Shown: positions 25,879 to 34,238, counted from the first letter of the stretch. The stretch is 64,000 nucleotides of DNA from an uncultured Paracoccaceae bacterium (GCA_934500835.1 CAKSTR010000001.1:310001-374000), one strand, 5' to 3'. Notes: generated by a model from the sequence alone, not told the origin. Numbers and translations are program-made.

Positions 25879-27231
25879 CTACCCCTTCGGTGCCAGCAGC
25901 CAGAACCGCGTCATCAGGCTGCCCGAGGCCACCGCCAGCCCGATCACCAGCCCCAGCCAAAGCCCGACACCGCCGAAGCCCAGCGGGAAGGCCAGCGCAT
26001 AGCTGCAGGGGACGCCGATCACCCAGTAACTGACCGCCGCCAGCACCATCGGCACCCTTGTGTCCTGAATGCCCCGCAACAGGCCAAGCGCCATCACCTG
26101 CATGGAATCCGCCAGCTGAAACAGCGCGGCCAGTGCCAGCAGGGTGACACCGAAGGTCAGGATCGCCCCGCTCTCGGGCTTGGTCTCGTCAAGGAACAGG
26201 CCGATGATGAACTCGGGCCAGGTCAGGAACCCCGCGATCACAACCAGAGCGACGGTGAAGGACAAGGCCAGCGCCACCAGAGCGGCGCGGCGCAGATCGC
26301 CCGCCTCGGCGGTGCCGCGAAAACCCGCCACCCGGATTGTCGCCGCGCCCGACAGGCCGACATGGACCATGAAGGCCAGCGAGGCGGCTTCAAGCGCGAT
26401 TCCATGGGCGGCCAGCTCCACCGTGCCGACCCAGCCCATCATCAGGGCAGAGGCATGGAACAACCCGCCCTCGGCAATGCCGGTCAGACCGATCGGCCAG
26501 CCCAGCACGAAGACCTGACGCAACGCCTGCCCGTCCACCCGCCAGAAGCGCTGGAACAGCCGATAGCGGCGCAGGTCGGGCAGAAAGGCCGCATAGGGCG
26601 CCAGCGCCGCCAGCGAGGCCACCTGCACCACCAGCGTGGCCACCGCCGCGCCGACTGCCCCCAGTTCGGGAAAGCCCCAGTTGCCGAAGATCAGCGCCCA
26701 GCCCACGGCGATGTTCAGCCCGACCGCCGAAATCGTGACCCAAAGCACCACCTGCGTCCGCCCCTGCGCGGCCAGCCAGCTTTGCAGCACCGCCACCCAA
26801 AGGGCGGGCACCATGCCAAGTCCGGCGATCCGCAGGAAGGCCTGGGCGATCTCGACCACATCGGGCTTCTGGCCCAGCGCCAAAAGGATGGGGCCGGACC
26901 ACCAGAACACCGGATAGATCGCAATGCCGAAGGCCGCCGAAAGCCACAGCCCCATCCGCGCGCAGCGGCGCACCTGCGCCTCGTCTCCGGTGGCGCGGGC
27001 CTCGGCCACCAGCGGCATCACCGCCTTGGCAAAGCCCGATCCCAGCACGAACAGGATGAAGAAGGTCGAAGACCCCAGCACCACCGCCGCAAGCGCCACC
27101 ACGCCATACCAGCCCAGCATGACGGTATCGACCACATGCAAGGCCATCTGCGCCAGGCTGGAGCCGATCAGGGGTAGCCCCAGCACAAGCGTCGCCCGTG
27201 CATGGGAGGAATAGGTCAGGTTGCGGATCAT
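25879..27231 (-). CDS. MATE family efflux transporter
   Basis: A 450-residue polytopic inner-membrane protein with about 12 helices in two halves. Family patterns include GLPLIGSSLAQMALHVVDTVMLGWYG in helix 1-2, QTWLAAQGRTQ-like LQSWLAAQGRTQVVLW, and WPIGLTGIAEGGLFHASALMMGWVG opening the second half, as in NorM-type Na+/H+-coupled multidrug exporters. The start at 27231 (MIRNLTYSSHARATL) gives the normal length; the frame stays open upstream to 27681, where it is antisense to or overlapping the Ni/Co exporter and has no family similarity. The SD is weak. Confidence 0.9.
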   Translation of the reverse strand: MIRNLTYSSHARATLVLGLPLIGSSLAQMALHVVDTVMLGWYGVVALAAVVLGSSTFFILFVLGSGFAKAVMPLVAEARATGDEAQVRRCARMGLWLSAAFGIAIYPVFWWSGPILLALGQKPDVVEIAQAFLRIAGLGMVPALWVAVLQSWLAAQGRTQVVLWVTISAVGLNIAVGWALIFGNWGFPELGAVGAAVATLVVQVASLAALAPYAAFLPDLRRYRLFQRFWRVDGQALRQVFVLGWPIGLTGIAEGGLFHASALMMGWVGTVELAAHGIALEAASLAFMVHVGLSGAATIRVAGFRGTAEAGDLRRAALVALALSFTVALVVIAGFLTWPEFIIGLFLDETKPESGAILTFGVTLLALAALFQLADSMQVMALGLLRGIQDTRVPMVLAAVSYWVIGVPCSYALAFPLGFGGVGLWLGLVIGLAVASGSLMTRFWLLAPKG

Positions 27232-27326
27232 CCCGGCTTCATGCCGGGGCCTCCGGACAAGAGCAAGGGGCGAAATCCGCCGCACCGCGGCGTGTTGCGA
27301 GCGGGCGACCGGGCCGGCTGCGCCGC

Positions 27327-28259
27327 TCAGATCCCGCGCCAGAACAGGGTAAGGCCCGCGCCCAGAATCACCGCTCCGACCACCGCCTCGGCCAGAGGCA
27401 GGGCCCGATGTAGCGCGCCGCCCGAAAGGCTGGCGAACGCCCCCTCGCGCGCCCAGGCGGCAAGAAGGGCAGCCCCCATGGTCACCAGCGCCACGCCAAG
27501 CCCCATGGCGAAGGCCCCGGCGATGCCGGCCCCGCCGATCCCCAGCTGCCAGGTCAGGATCAAAAGGAACAGCGCCCCCGAACAGGGCCGCATGGCGATC
27601 CCGGCCACCAGAAGGGCCGCATCGCGCCAGCCCGTCACCGCCTCGACCTGCGCCACGGTCGGACCATGGGCGTGGCCGCAACCACAGTCCGGGCCATGCT
27701 CATGGTGCCGGTCAGGGCGATGGCCGTCGTGCCCGTGGTGCCCCTGCGCGACATCTTGCGCCTTGCGCATCCGCGCCAGCCCCCGGACCCCGCGCCACAG
27801 CAACCAAAGGCCAAGCCCGCCGATCAGCAGGTTGCCAAAGGCCGGCACCGCGCGCTCGGCGATCCCCGTCACCGCCTCGCGCGTCAGCCCCAGGGCGGCC
27901 AGCGCGGCATAGACCAGCACCACCGCCACCCCGGCCTGCGCCAGCGAGGCGGCCAGAGCCAGCAGAGAAAGCCGCAGGACCGGCACCCGCCGCGCAACGC
28001 CATAGGCACCGATCAGCGCCTTGCCATGGCCGGGGCCAACCGCATGCAGCACCCCATAGGTGAAGCTGACCGTCAGAAGCCCAAGCACCGCCCCCGGCTC
28101 ATTGGCCCGGATCGCCCGCACCGCGCCCGCCAGCGCATCCTGGGCCTGCCGCTGCGCCGCAAATGCCGCATGGACAACCTCCTCGAAGCCGCCAGCCAGC
28201 CACAGCACACCCATCAAAAGCGCCACCGGCAGTCCGGCAAGGATCAGGGCATGTCGCAT
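27327..28259 (-). CDS. Nickel/cobalt exporter, RcnA/NicO family
   Basis: A 310-residue membrane protein. Landmarks are FTYGVLHAVGPGHGKALIGAY (the HAVGPGHGK signature of NicO/RcnA), a cytoplasmic His-rich loop (HHGHDGHRPDRHHEHGP followed by DCGCGHAHGP) and GIAMRPCSGALFLLILTW. It likely exports Ni2+ or Co2+, although import cannot be excluded. Its ATG lies 16 bases inside the upstream DUF1007 gene, whose AGGAGG provides a ribosome site, so the two are coupled. Metal supply may tie in with the cobalamin genes at 8.6-10.4 kb, but that is inference. Confidence 0.87.
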   Translation of the reverse strand: MRHALILAGLPVALLMGVLWLAGGFEEVVHAAFAAQRQAQDALAGAVRAIRANEPGAVLGLLTVSFTYGVLHAVGPGHGKALIGAYGVARRVPVLRLSLLALAASLAQAGVAVVLVYAALAALGLTREAVTGIAERAVPAFGNLLIGGLGLWLLWRGVRGLARMRKAQDVAQGHHGHDGHRPDRHHEHGPDCGCGHAHGPTVAQVEAVTGWRDAALLVAGIAMRPCSGALFLLILTWQLGIGGAGIAGAFAMGLGVALVTMGAALLAAWAREGAFASLSGGALHRALPLAEAVVGAVILGAGLTLFWRGI

Positions 28260-28897
28260 GTCAGCCGCACCTCCTCGGCAAAGTTCTTGCCGACGGCGGG
28301 AAACTCCGCCTCCACATCCTGCCCTGGCGTGTATTCGGCCAGCGCATCCTTCAGCACCTGATCCACCATGGACGGGTCCGGTGCCCAGACCTCGGCCCGG
28401 CAAACGCCGGTGCCCCCGGTGATCACCGGATCGAAGGGGATGAAATAGGCGGTGTAATAGCCAGGATCGTAGACCTGCACGACGAAGGGCCCCGCCCCGA
28501 TCGGCAGCGGCGCCGCCAGATGCCGCAGATGCGTGGTACGGATCTGCCTGCCGTCCCAGGCTGCAGTCGGCTCCTCGGGCGGTCCCAGCGGCTGATCCAC
28601 ATCGCCCAAAAGCGCGAATGTGTCCCCCGGATAGCCCTCCATCCACGCCATGTCGAAGCCCTTCAGCCCCGCCGCCTCTGCCGGTGTCAGCACCCCGTCC
28701 AGATCCTTGTCGATCTCGCGGTCCGCAATCACCATCAGGGAAAACAGCTCGTCATAGACCCAGCCGATCCGCACCGCCGTCACCCGGTCCCGGTCGTCCA
28801 GAAGGATCTCGACCGACACATCGATGAAGACATGCGGATGCGCCGCCACCGGCCCCGACAGCGCCAACAGACCCGCAGCGATCCCCAAAGGCCGCAT
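28244..28897 (-). CDS. DUF1007 family periplasmic protein
   Basis: A 217-residue protein with a signal peptide (MRPLGIAAGLLALSGPVAAH) and the DUF1007 opening HPHVFIDVSVEILLDD, then a D-x-D-type segment DREIDKDLDGVLTPAEA that resembles an EF-hand loop, and VYDPGYYTAYFIP. DUF1007 proteins are found next to NicO/RcnA metal transporters and are thought to handle metal in the periplasm. GGAAGAGA stands just before ATG 28897; the in-frame extension to 28984 runs into the repeat element. It overlaps the exporter gene by 16 bases. Confidence 0.87.
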   Translation of the reverse strand: MRPLGIAAGLLALSGPVAAHPHVFIDVSVEILLDDRDRVTAVRIGWVYDELFSLMVIADREIDKDLDGVLTPAEAAGLKGFDMAWMEGYPGDTFALLGDVDQPLGPPEEPTAAWDGRQIRTTHLRHLAAPLPIGAGPFVVQVYDPGYYTAYFIPFDPVITGGTGVCRAEVWAPDPSMVDQVLKDALAEYTPGQDVEAEFPAVGKNFAEEVRLTCDMP

Positions 28898-28918
28898 TCT
28901 CTCTTCCCCGTGACGGAC

Positions 28919-28985
28919 CTTCACTTTGGCCCAAATATCCCGCGGGGGGTCCGGGGGGCGCGAAGCCCCCCGCCCGCCGGCCAAA
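28919..28985 (+). repeat. 3'-end hairpin/GGATATTTGG repeat, copy 4
   Basis: Plus-strand order is CTTCACTTTGGCCCAAATAT, CCCGCGGGG, then a GGGGGGC/GCCCCCC stem. It lies between the ppk2 stop (29057) and the DUF1007 start (28897), both minus strand, with the hairpin nearer the ppk2 end. It is a full-length copy. Confidence 0.85.
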
Positions 28986-29056
28986 AGCGATACCGGGGCC
29001 GCGTGGCCCTGACCCTAGCCGCAGCGCGGCACAAGGCCAAGCCCGCGCCGGCGGGA

Positions 29057-30085
29057 TCAGCCGGCTTTCCCCGAAGCGGGACGGGCGGCATCAAGGATAT
29101 GCCCCTGCCCGCCCAGCACCTGGCTGGCCCGGCCCACGATCAGCGGATCGGGCGCCCCCACGGCCTCATGGTCCTTGTTGGGATAGTCCAGAGAGGCCAG
29201 GAAGTGCCGCATGCAGTTCAGCCGCGCCCGCTTCTTGTCGTCCGACTTCACGATGGTCCAGGGCGCATCGGCGGTATCGGTGTAGAAGAACATCGCCTCC
29301 TTGGCTTCGGTATAGTCGTCCCACTTGTCCAGCGATGCCTTGTCGATCGGCGACAGCTTCCACATCTTCAGGGGATCGGTCTCGCGCGCCCTGAAGCGGA
29401 CCAGCTGCTCTTCCTGCGTCACCGAGAACCAGTATTTGTAAAGCCGCACGCCGGAGCGGACCAGCATCCGCTCGAACTCCGGGGCCTGACGCATGAATTC
29501 CAGATATTCGGCGGGCGAACAGAAGCCCATCACCCGCTCGACCCCGGCGCGGTTGTACCAGCTGCGGTCGTAGAACACCATTTCCCCCGCCGTCGGCAGA
29601 TGCGCGATGTAGCGCTGGAAGAACCATTGGCCCTTCTCCACATCCGAGGGCTTTGTCAGCGCGCAGACGCGCGCATAGCGCGGGTTCAGATGCTCCATGA
29701 AGCGTTTGATCGTGCCGCCCTTGCCGGCGGCATCGCGGCCTTCCATCAGGATGACGAATTTCTGCCCGGTCTCCTGCGCCCAGATCTGCACCTTCAGGAG
29801 TTCCGCCTGAAGGCGCGCCTTCTGGGCCTCATAGGGCAGCCGGCCCATCAGCCGCGCATAGGGGTAGCGGCCCGATTCGAAGGCCTCGCGGATCGCGGCC
29901 TTGTCGGCAGCCGGAAGGTGCCGCGGCCCGGTCGCGTGCCCGCCCGGGGCGGGCCCGGCGGCCCCGCGGCGGGCCGGGACGGTCTCGACAGCGGCGGCTG
30001 GCGCAGCGGCCGGCAGGATGGGGGCGGCTGGAACGGTGGCGGCGGATTCGGGCAGGACGGCCCCCTCGTGCGGCTGATCTTTCAT
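29057..30085 (-). CDS. ppk2: Polyphosphate kinase 2 family protein
   Basis: A 342-residue PPK2. An Ala/Pro-rich disordered N-terminus of about 75 residues precedes the P-loop domain: Walker A GRDAAGKGGTIKR around residue 118, MEHLNPRYARVCALTKPS, Walker-B-like VFYDRSWYNRAGVERVMGFC, and the lid RARETDPLKMWKLSPIDK. It transfers phosphate between polyphosphate and nucleoside mono- or diphosphates; class I versus III cannot be settled by eye. GGGAG lies 8 bases before ATG 30085. A TTGAT-N4-GTCAA box upstream suggests low-oxygen induction. Confidence 0.92.
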   Translation of the reverse strand: MKDQPHEGAVLPESAATVPAAPILPAAAPAAAVETVPARRGAAGPAPGGHATGPRHLPAADKAAIREAFESGRYPYARLMGRLPYEAQKARLQAELLKVQIWAQETGQKFVILMEGRDAAGKGGTIKRFMEHLNPRYARVCALTKPSDVEKGQWFFQRYIAHLPTAGEMVFYDRSWYNRAGVERVMGFCSPAEYLEFMRQAPEFERMLVRSGVRLYKYWFSVTQEEQLVRFRARETDPLKMWKLSPIDKASLDKWDDYTEAKEAMFFYTDTADAPWTIVKSDDKKRARLNCMRHFLASLDYPNKDHEAVGAPDPLIVGRASQVLGGQGHILDAARPASGKAG

Positions 30086-30459
30086 GCGGCAACTCCCCTG
30101 ACAGACGGAACAGACGAAATCATGCATCTCACGCGGGGAATATACCTTGATCCGGGTCAAGGACGAGCCTGCAGCAGGATAGCCTGAGGCTGCGCCCTGC
30201 ATCCGCAAGGGGCCGAACGGGGGCCGGATGAGGTGCGGGGCGGCCTTCGTTGCCGAAGAACCGCCCCGCCGAGGGGAAAATCAGTCTGCTGAGAAAGTAT
30301 GCGTCGCAAATGCCACCGCGACTGCCGCTTTCTTACCCCAAGCTTTGTGACAGCCGCATACCCAATCTGCGGTAGCCGGCAAAGAAAATGACCTTGGGTA
30401 AGGAATCCCCTACGGCGGCGGATCAGGACGTGCAGGTCTGCGGGCACGGGCGGCTTGCG
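30086..30459. other. 374-bp intergenic region with two structured inverted repeats
   Basis: This gap between the LuxR/hydrolase stop (30460) and the ppk2 start, both on the minus strand, has no convincing ORF. Besides the FNR-type promoter it holds a strong hairpin at 30235-30269 (GCGGGGCGG/CCGCCCCGC with inner CTTCG/CGAAG). It also holds a longer nested inverted repeat at 30332-30402: outer CTTACCCCAAG/CTTGGGTAAG, middle CTTTG/CAAAG, inner CCGCA/TGCGG. Neither is followed by a T run. A terminator of the upstream gene, a small RNA or a regulator site are all possible. Confidence 0.6.
30119..30160 (-). promoter_or_regulatory. FNR/FnrL-type class II promoter for ppk2
   Basis: TTGATCCGGGTCAA (30147-30160) matches the FNR/FnrL half-site pair TTGAT-N4-ATCAA in 9 of 10 fixed positions. 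On the minus strand a CATGAT hexamer at 30124-30119 is centred exactly 32 bases downstream of the box centre, the spacing of a -41.5 class II activator site. The box lies about 68 bases ahead of the ppk2 ATG. Confidence 0.65.
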
Positions 30460-32208
30460 TCAGGGCAGCCGCGCCGCCATCGCCTCCACCTCGTCCAGCA
30501 CCATCGGCCATTCCTTGAAAAACAGCATCTGCCCGGTTTCCGGGATGAACCGCACCTCAAGTTCGGGATAGTCTTCCATCAACTCGCGCACCGACAGCAC
30601 CGGCGTCTGCGGGTCCTGATCGCCCTGCAACAACAGCACCGGCACCCGGCAGGCCAGCACCACGGCCGACCAGTCCTTTTCCGAACCGATGCATTCGCGG
30701 GTAAAGGCCTCATGCGCCGAGCGGTCCCGTGCCAGACACACGTCCGAGCCGGTCAGGATCGCCTCGCGCACCTCGGGGCGGGCAAAGGCCTCGATGTCGG
30801 CCGGGCTGCCGCCGTTCACCTGGGCGAAGAAGGCGTCCTTGCCCAGCCGCCGCGCCAGGCTGAACCCCGCCTGCACCAGAAAGGGCAGAACCTTCGGCGC
30901 ATAGCGGGCATTGGCAAGGATGAAGCGCTGCCATTTGTCCATGCGTTCATATTGCGCGGCCGTGCGCAGCGGCAGCTGGCACGCGGCCCCCACGATGCCC
31001 GCCACCAGATCCGGCCTCCGGTTGGCAAGGTTCATCGCAAAGCGCAGATCCGCGCCCAGGGGAAGGGCAATCGCCTCCTGCACCGCCAGATGATCCAGCA
31101 CCGCGATATAATCCTGCGTCACCGCGCCCAGATGGTCGGCCGCCCGCAGATGCAGGTCGGTCAGGCCGTAGCCGGCGCGGACCGGCACGATCACCCGCAA
31201 CTTCCGCGCCGCGGCATGCCGTTCGGCCGAGGCGGGCCAGCGGATCAACCCGTAGTCAAGGTGCATGTAGACCACCGGCTGCCCCTTGGGATCGCCGAAT
31301 TCGATCCATGTCAGCCGGCGGCCATCGGCAAGCCACAACTCGCGCAACTCGCGCTGCTCCAGCGTGCCGCCGGGCGGGACCGAGCGGCCCGGCAGCCCCG
31401 TCGGGATCAGCGCCACATCCATCAGGCCCAGCACGACCCGCACCAGTTCGGACTGGCTGTGGGTCTCGGTCTTCTGCAGGATCGAGCGGACCTGGGTCCG
31501 CACCGTCTCGGCCGACCGGCCGCGGGCTTCGGCGATGTCCTTCACCGGCAGGCCAAGGGTGATACCGCGCACGATCTCGACCTCGGTCGGGGTCAGGCCG
31601 AAGGCCTCCTGCACCGTCGTCTCGAACCCCGGCGGCCAGACCAGTTCCGTTGACAGCACCAGCGCAAGGGCCGGGCCGTCCGTCTCGACCCGGCTTACCC
31701 TGACGATCACCGGACTGCCGGTCACGGTCGAGCGTATCCGAAGCGTCACCACCTTCTCGGCCCGCCCGCCCGCAACCTTGCGGATGACGCCCGCCAGAAG
31801 CGTGCGGTCATCGGCCTCGAAGGGAAGTGCGGCGAAAGGCCCGCCCGCGGCAATCCCGAAGGCCACCGTCGCGGGGCGGTTGCAGTCCGCGATCAGCGTC
31901 CCCCCATCCGACAGGAAGGCGGCCGAACGCGGAATTTCCTCAAGGACCGACCGGAACCCGCTTTGCGAGGCCGCATCGTAGCGATCCAGAAAGACCGTGG
32001 CGCGCTGCATATGCGCCTCGATCTCGGGGTCTTCCAGCGGAATGCCCTGACCGTGCCGAAGCGGGGCCGCCCGATCTTCCCAGACCCGCAACAGCTGCTC
32101 CAGCTTGATCGGGTCCAGCGCCACGTCATAGAGCCGCTCGACGATCTCGGCCCTCTGGTCGCGATCGGCAAGCGAGGCGCTTGATGGCGGGCGGTAATCG
32201 CTGGTCAT
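30460..32208 (-). CDS. LuxR-type regulator fused to a probably inactive alpha/beta hydrolase
   Basis: A 582-residue three-part protein. Residues 1-~180 form an unassigned, possibly PAS-like sensor part. Residues ~195-260 form a LuxR HTH (LTPTEVEIVRGITLGLPVKDIAEARGRSAETVRTQVRSIL, read in pieces). Residues ~285-582 follow an alpha/beta-hydrolase plan (GQPVVYMHLDYGLIRWP, VIVPVRAGYGLTD, VPVLLLQGDQDPQTP). The nucleophile elbow reads LGADLR instead of GxSxG, and the position of the catalytic His reads ETGQMLFF, so catalysis looks lost and ligand sensing is more likely. The start at 32208 (MTSDYRPPSS) is preferred; an open frame to 33066 is antisense to the GST gene. Confidence 0.82.
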   Translation of the reverse strand: MTSDYRPPSSASLADRDQRAEIVERLYDVALDPIKLEQLLRVWEDRAAPLRHGQGIPLEDPEIEAHMQRATVFLDRYDAASQSGFRSVLEEIPRSAAFLSDGGTLIADCNRPATVAFGIAAGGPFAALPFEADDRTLLAGVIRKVAGGRAEKVVTLRIRSTVTGSPVIVRVSRVETDGPALALVLSTELVWPPGFETTVQEAFGLTPTEVEIVRGITLGLPVKDIAEARGRSAETVRTQVRSILQKTETHSQSELVRVVLGLMDVALIPTGLPGRSVPPGGTLEQRELRELWLADGRRLTWIEFGDPKGQPVVYMHLDYGLIRWPASAERHAAARKLRVIVPVRAGYGLTDLHLRAADHLGAVTQDYIAVLDHLAVQEAIALPLGADLRFAMNLANRRPDLVAGIVGAACQLPLRTAAQYERMDKWQRFILANARYAPKVLPFLVQAGFSLARRLGKDAFFAQVNGGSPADIEAFARPEVREAILTGSDVCLARDRSAHEAFTRECIGSEKDWSAVVLACRVPVLLLQGDQDPQTPVLSVRELMEDYPELEVRFIPETGQMLFFKEWPMVLDEVEAMAARLP

Positions 32209-32349
32209 GCGCCACAATACCGCCGTAAACCGGGGCTGCGGCAAGGGGGGAATACCGGCCCCGCGCATTTTGCGGTGGACCTTCGCGATGCCGTGCGCGA
32301 CATCTGCGCAAGGGGCCGCATACGGCGGCACACAGGATGGAGTTGCCCG

Positions 32350-33009
32350 ATGCTTACCCTCTATGGCGTCTACCGCTCGCGCGCGTCGCGCCCCTTGTGG
32401 CTCCTGGCGGAATGCGATGCCCCTTTCACTCATGTCCCGGTGATCCAGGCCTATCGGCTGGCCGATGACACGGCCCGCGCCGCGACCCTGAACACCGCCT
32501 CGGCCGAGTTTCTGGCCGTCAGCCCGATGGGCCAGATCCCGGCGCTGACCGATGGCGACCTGCTCTTGACCGAATCGCTGGCGATCACCGCCCATATCGC
32601 GCGGCGTCTTGGCGGCAGCCTTGGCCCACAGACGGCGGCCGAACAGGCGCTGATGGAACAATGGTCGCTGTTTGCCGCCACCGGGATCGAGACTCCGGCG
32701 CTGGAGATCATGGCGGCCCTGGCTTCGGGGCCCGGGGATCTGCCCGAAGTGCAGGCCGCCCTCGCCGTCGGCGCCGAGAAGCTGCGGCGCCCGCTGAAAC
32801 GCCTGCAGGGGCATCTGGCCGGGCACGACTGGCTGGTCGGCGACCGCTTCACCGTGGCCGATATCAACACCGCCGAATGCCTGCGCTATGCCCAGGGGCA
32901 CCCCACCCTGCTGGCCGAATATCCGGCGGTGAAAACCTGGCTGGAGCGTTGCCAGTCCCGCCCCGCCTTCAAGGCGATGTGGGCCGCGCGGATGGCCGAA
33001 CCCGAATAG
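32350..33009 (+). CDS. Glutathione S-transferase family protein
   Basis: A 219-residue cytosolic GST. The thioredoxin-like N-domain shows MLTLYGVYRSRASRPLWLL (Ser/Arg at the active-site turn) and the cis-Pro/glutathione-binding MGQIPALTDGDLLLTESLAI. The helical C-domain has the N-capping box DRFTVADINTAECL. The substrate is unknown. GGAG stands 8 bases before ATG 32350. It is divergent from the LuxR/hydrolase regulator across 141 bases, so regulation by that protein is conceivable. Confidence 0.92.
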   Translation: MLTLYGVYRSRASRPLWLLAECDAPFTHVPVIQAYRLADDTARAATLNTASAEFLAVSPMGQIPALTDGDLLLTESLAITAHIARRLGGSLGPQTAAEQALMEQWSLFAATGIETPALEIMAALASGPGDLPEVQAALAVGAEKLRRPLKRLQGHLAGHDWLVGDRFTVADINTAECLRYAQGHPTLLAEYPAVKTWLERCQSRPAFKAMWAARMAEPE

Positions 33010-33122
33010 GCCCGGAGGGAAGCACACACCCTGTGCGATCCGGCCGGCCCCGGCGCACTGGCGCACGGGGCGCGGCGCACCTAATTTCCCGGCAACGCGA
33101 AGTTTCCGGGAAAGGCCCCGCC

Positions 33123-34142
33123 ATGAAGAAGATCGGCTTTCTGTCCTTCGGTCACTGGTCCGACGAACGCGGCTCTGCCGTCCGTTCCGCCGCCGATGTG
33201 CTGACCCAATCCATCGAACTGGCCGAAGCGGCCGAGGAACTGGGTGCCGACGGCGCCTATTTCCGCGTCCACCACTATGCGCGCCAGCTGGCCTCGCCCT
33301 TCCCGCTTCTGGCCGCTGTCGGCGCGCGGACGAAGACGATCGAGATCGGCACCGGCGTGATCGACATGCGCTATGAGAACCCGCATTACATGATCGAGGA
33401 TGCCGGATCGGCCGACCTGATCTCGGGCGGCAGGCTGCAGCTTGGCATCTCGCGCGGCAGCCCCGAGCAGGTGATCGACGGCTGGCGGCACTTCGGCTAT
33501 GCGCCGGCGGAAGGCGAGACCGATCAGGACATGGCCCGCGACCATGCGCTGACCTTCCTGCAACTGCTGGAGGGCAAGGGCTTTGCCAGGCCCAACCCGC
33601 GCCCGATGTTCCCCAACCCGCCGGGCCTTCTGCGGCTGGAGCCGCATTCGCCGGGCCTGCGCGACCGGATCTGGTGGGGGGCTGCCTCGGATGCCACCGC
33701 CGAATGGGCGGCGACCCTGGGGATGAACCTGCAATCCTCGACCCTGAAATGGGACGAGTCGGGCGAGCCGCTGCACATCCAGCAGGCCAAGCAGATCCGC
33801 AAGTTCCGTGCCGCCTGGAAAGAGGCGGGCCACAAGCATGAACCCCGCGTCTCGGTCAGCCGCTCGATCTTCGCGATCACCAATGACCTTGACCGGATGT
33901 ATTTCGGCTCCGGCCGCTCCGAACAGGACCAGATCGGGGTCATCGACGACACCCGCGCCGTCTTCGGCCGCAGCTATGCCGCCGAACCCGAGGCCCTGAT
34001 CCAGGAGTTGCGCAAGGACGAGGCGATTGCCGAGGCCGATACGCTGCTTCTGACGGTGCCGAACACGCTTGGCGTCGACTACAACGCCCATGTGATCGAG
34101 AACATCCTGAAGCACGTCGCGCCCGCGCTCGGCTGGCGCTAA
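33123..34142 (+). CDS. LLM-class flavin-dependent oxidoreductase
   Basis: A 339-residue luciferase-like monooxygenase-fold protein (TIM barrel). It shows MKKIGFLSFGHWSD, SIELAEAAEELGADGAYFRVHHYARQLASPFPLLAAVGART and the typical IEIGTGVIDMRYENPHYMIEDAG, then DLISGGRLQLGISRGSPEQ. FMN-dependent oxidation of an unknown small molecule is expected. GGAAAGG lies before the ATG. A repeat copy follows the stop directly. Confidence 0.9.
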   Translation: MKKIGFLSFGHWSDERGSAVRSAADVLTQSIELAEAAEELGADGAYFRVHHYARQLASPFPLLAAVGARTKTIEIGTGVIDMRYENPHYMIEDAGSADLISGGRLQLGISRGSPEQVIDGWRHFGYAPAEGETDQDMARDHALTFLQLLEGKGFARPNPRPMFPNPPGLLRLEPHSPGLRDRIWWGAASDATAEWAATLGMNLQSSTLKWDESGEPLHIQQAKQIRKFRAAWKEAGHKHEPRVSVSRSIFAITNDLDRMYFGSGRSEQDQIGVIDDTRAVFGRSYAAEPEALIQELRKDEAIAEADTLLLTVPNTLGVDYNAHVIENILKHVAPALGWR

Positions 34143-34145
34143 GGA

Positions 34146-34208
34146 TCAGGCGGGCACGCCCCCGGGCCGGCCTGCGCCTCCGGCGGGGATATTTGGACCA
34201 AGATGAAG
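34146..34208 (-). repeat. 3'-end hairpin/GGATATTTGG repeat, copy 5
   Basis: Downstream of the LLM gene on the plus strand: GC-rich inverted segments (GGGCACGCCCCCGGGCC, GCCTCCGGCG), then GGGGATATTTGGACCAAGAT and GAAG at the end. The distal block is the GATGAAG version. Confidence 0.8.
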
Positions 34209-34238
34209 CGGCAGGTCTTCATCTTGGTCATAAATATC
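34188..34238. repeat. Inverted pair of the repeat's conserved block
   Basis: The distal block of copy 5 (GATATTTGGACCAAGATGAAG, 34188-34208) faces an inverted partial copy (CTTCATCTTGG TCATAAATATC, 34217-34238), separated by 8 bases. Together they form a stem of about 20 pairs with a small mismatch. The second copy has no GC hairpin of its own. It lies about 95 bases ahead of parE. Confidence 0.75.

Noticed and set aside
25780..27177. 465-residue plus-strand frame opposite the MATE gene
   Set aside because: It is a His/Gln/Arg-rich shadow of a clear 12-helix transporter on the minus strand.
32209..33066. N-terminal extension of the LuxR/hydrolase frame
   Set aside because: It is antisense to the GST gene; the protein starting at 32208 is complete.
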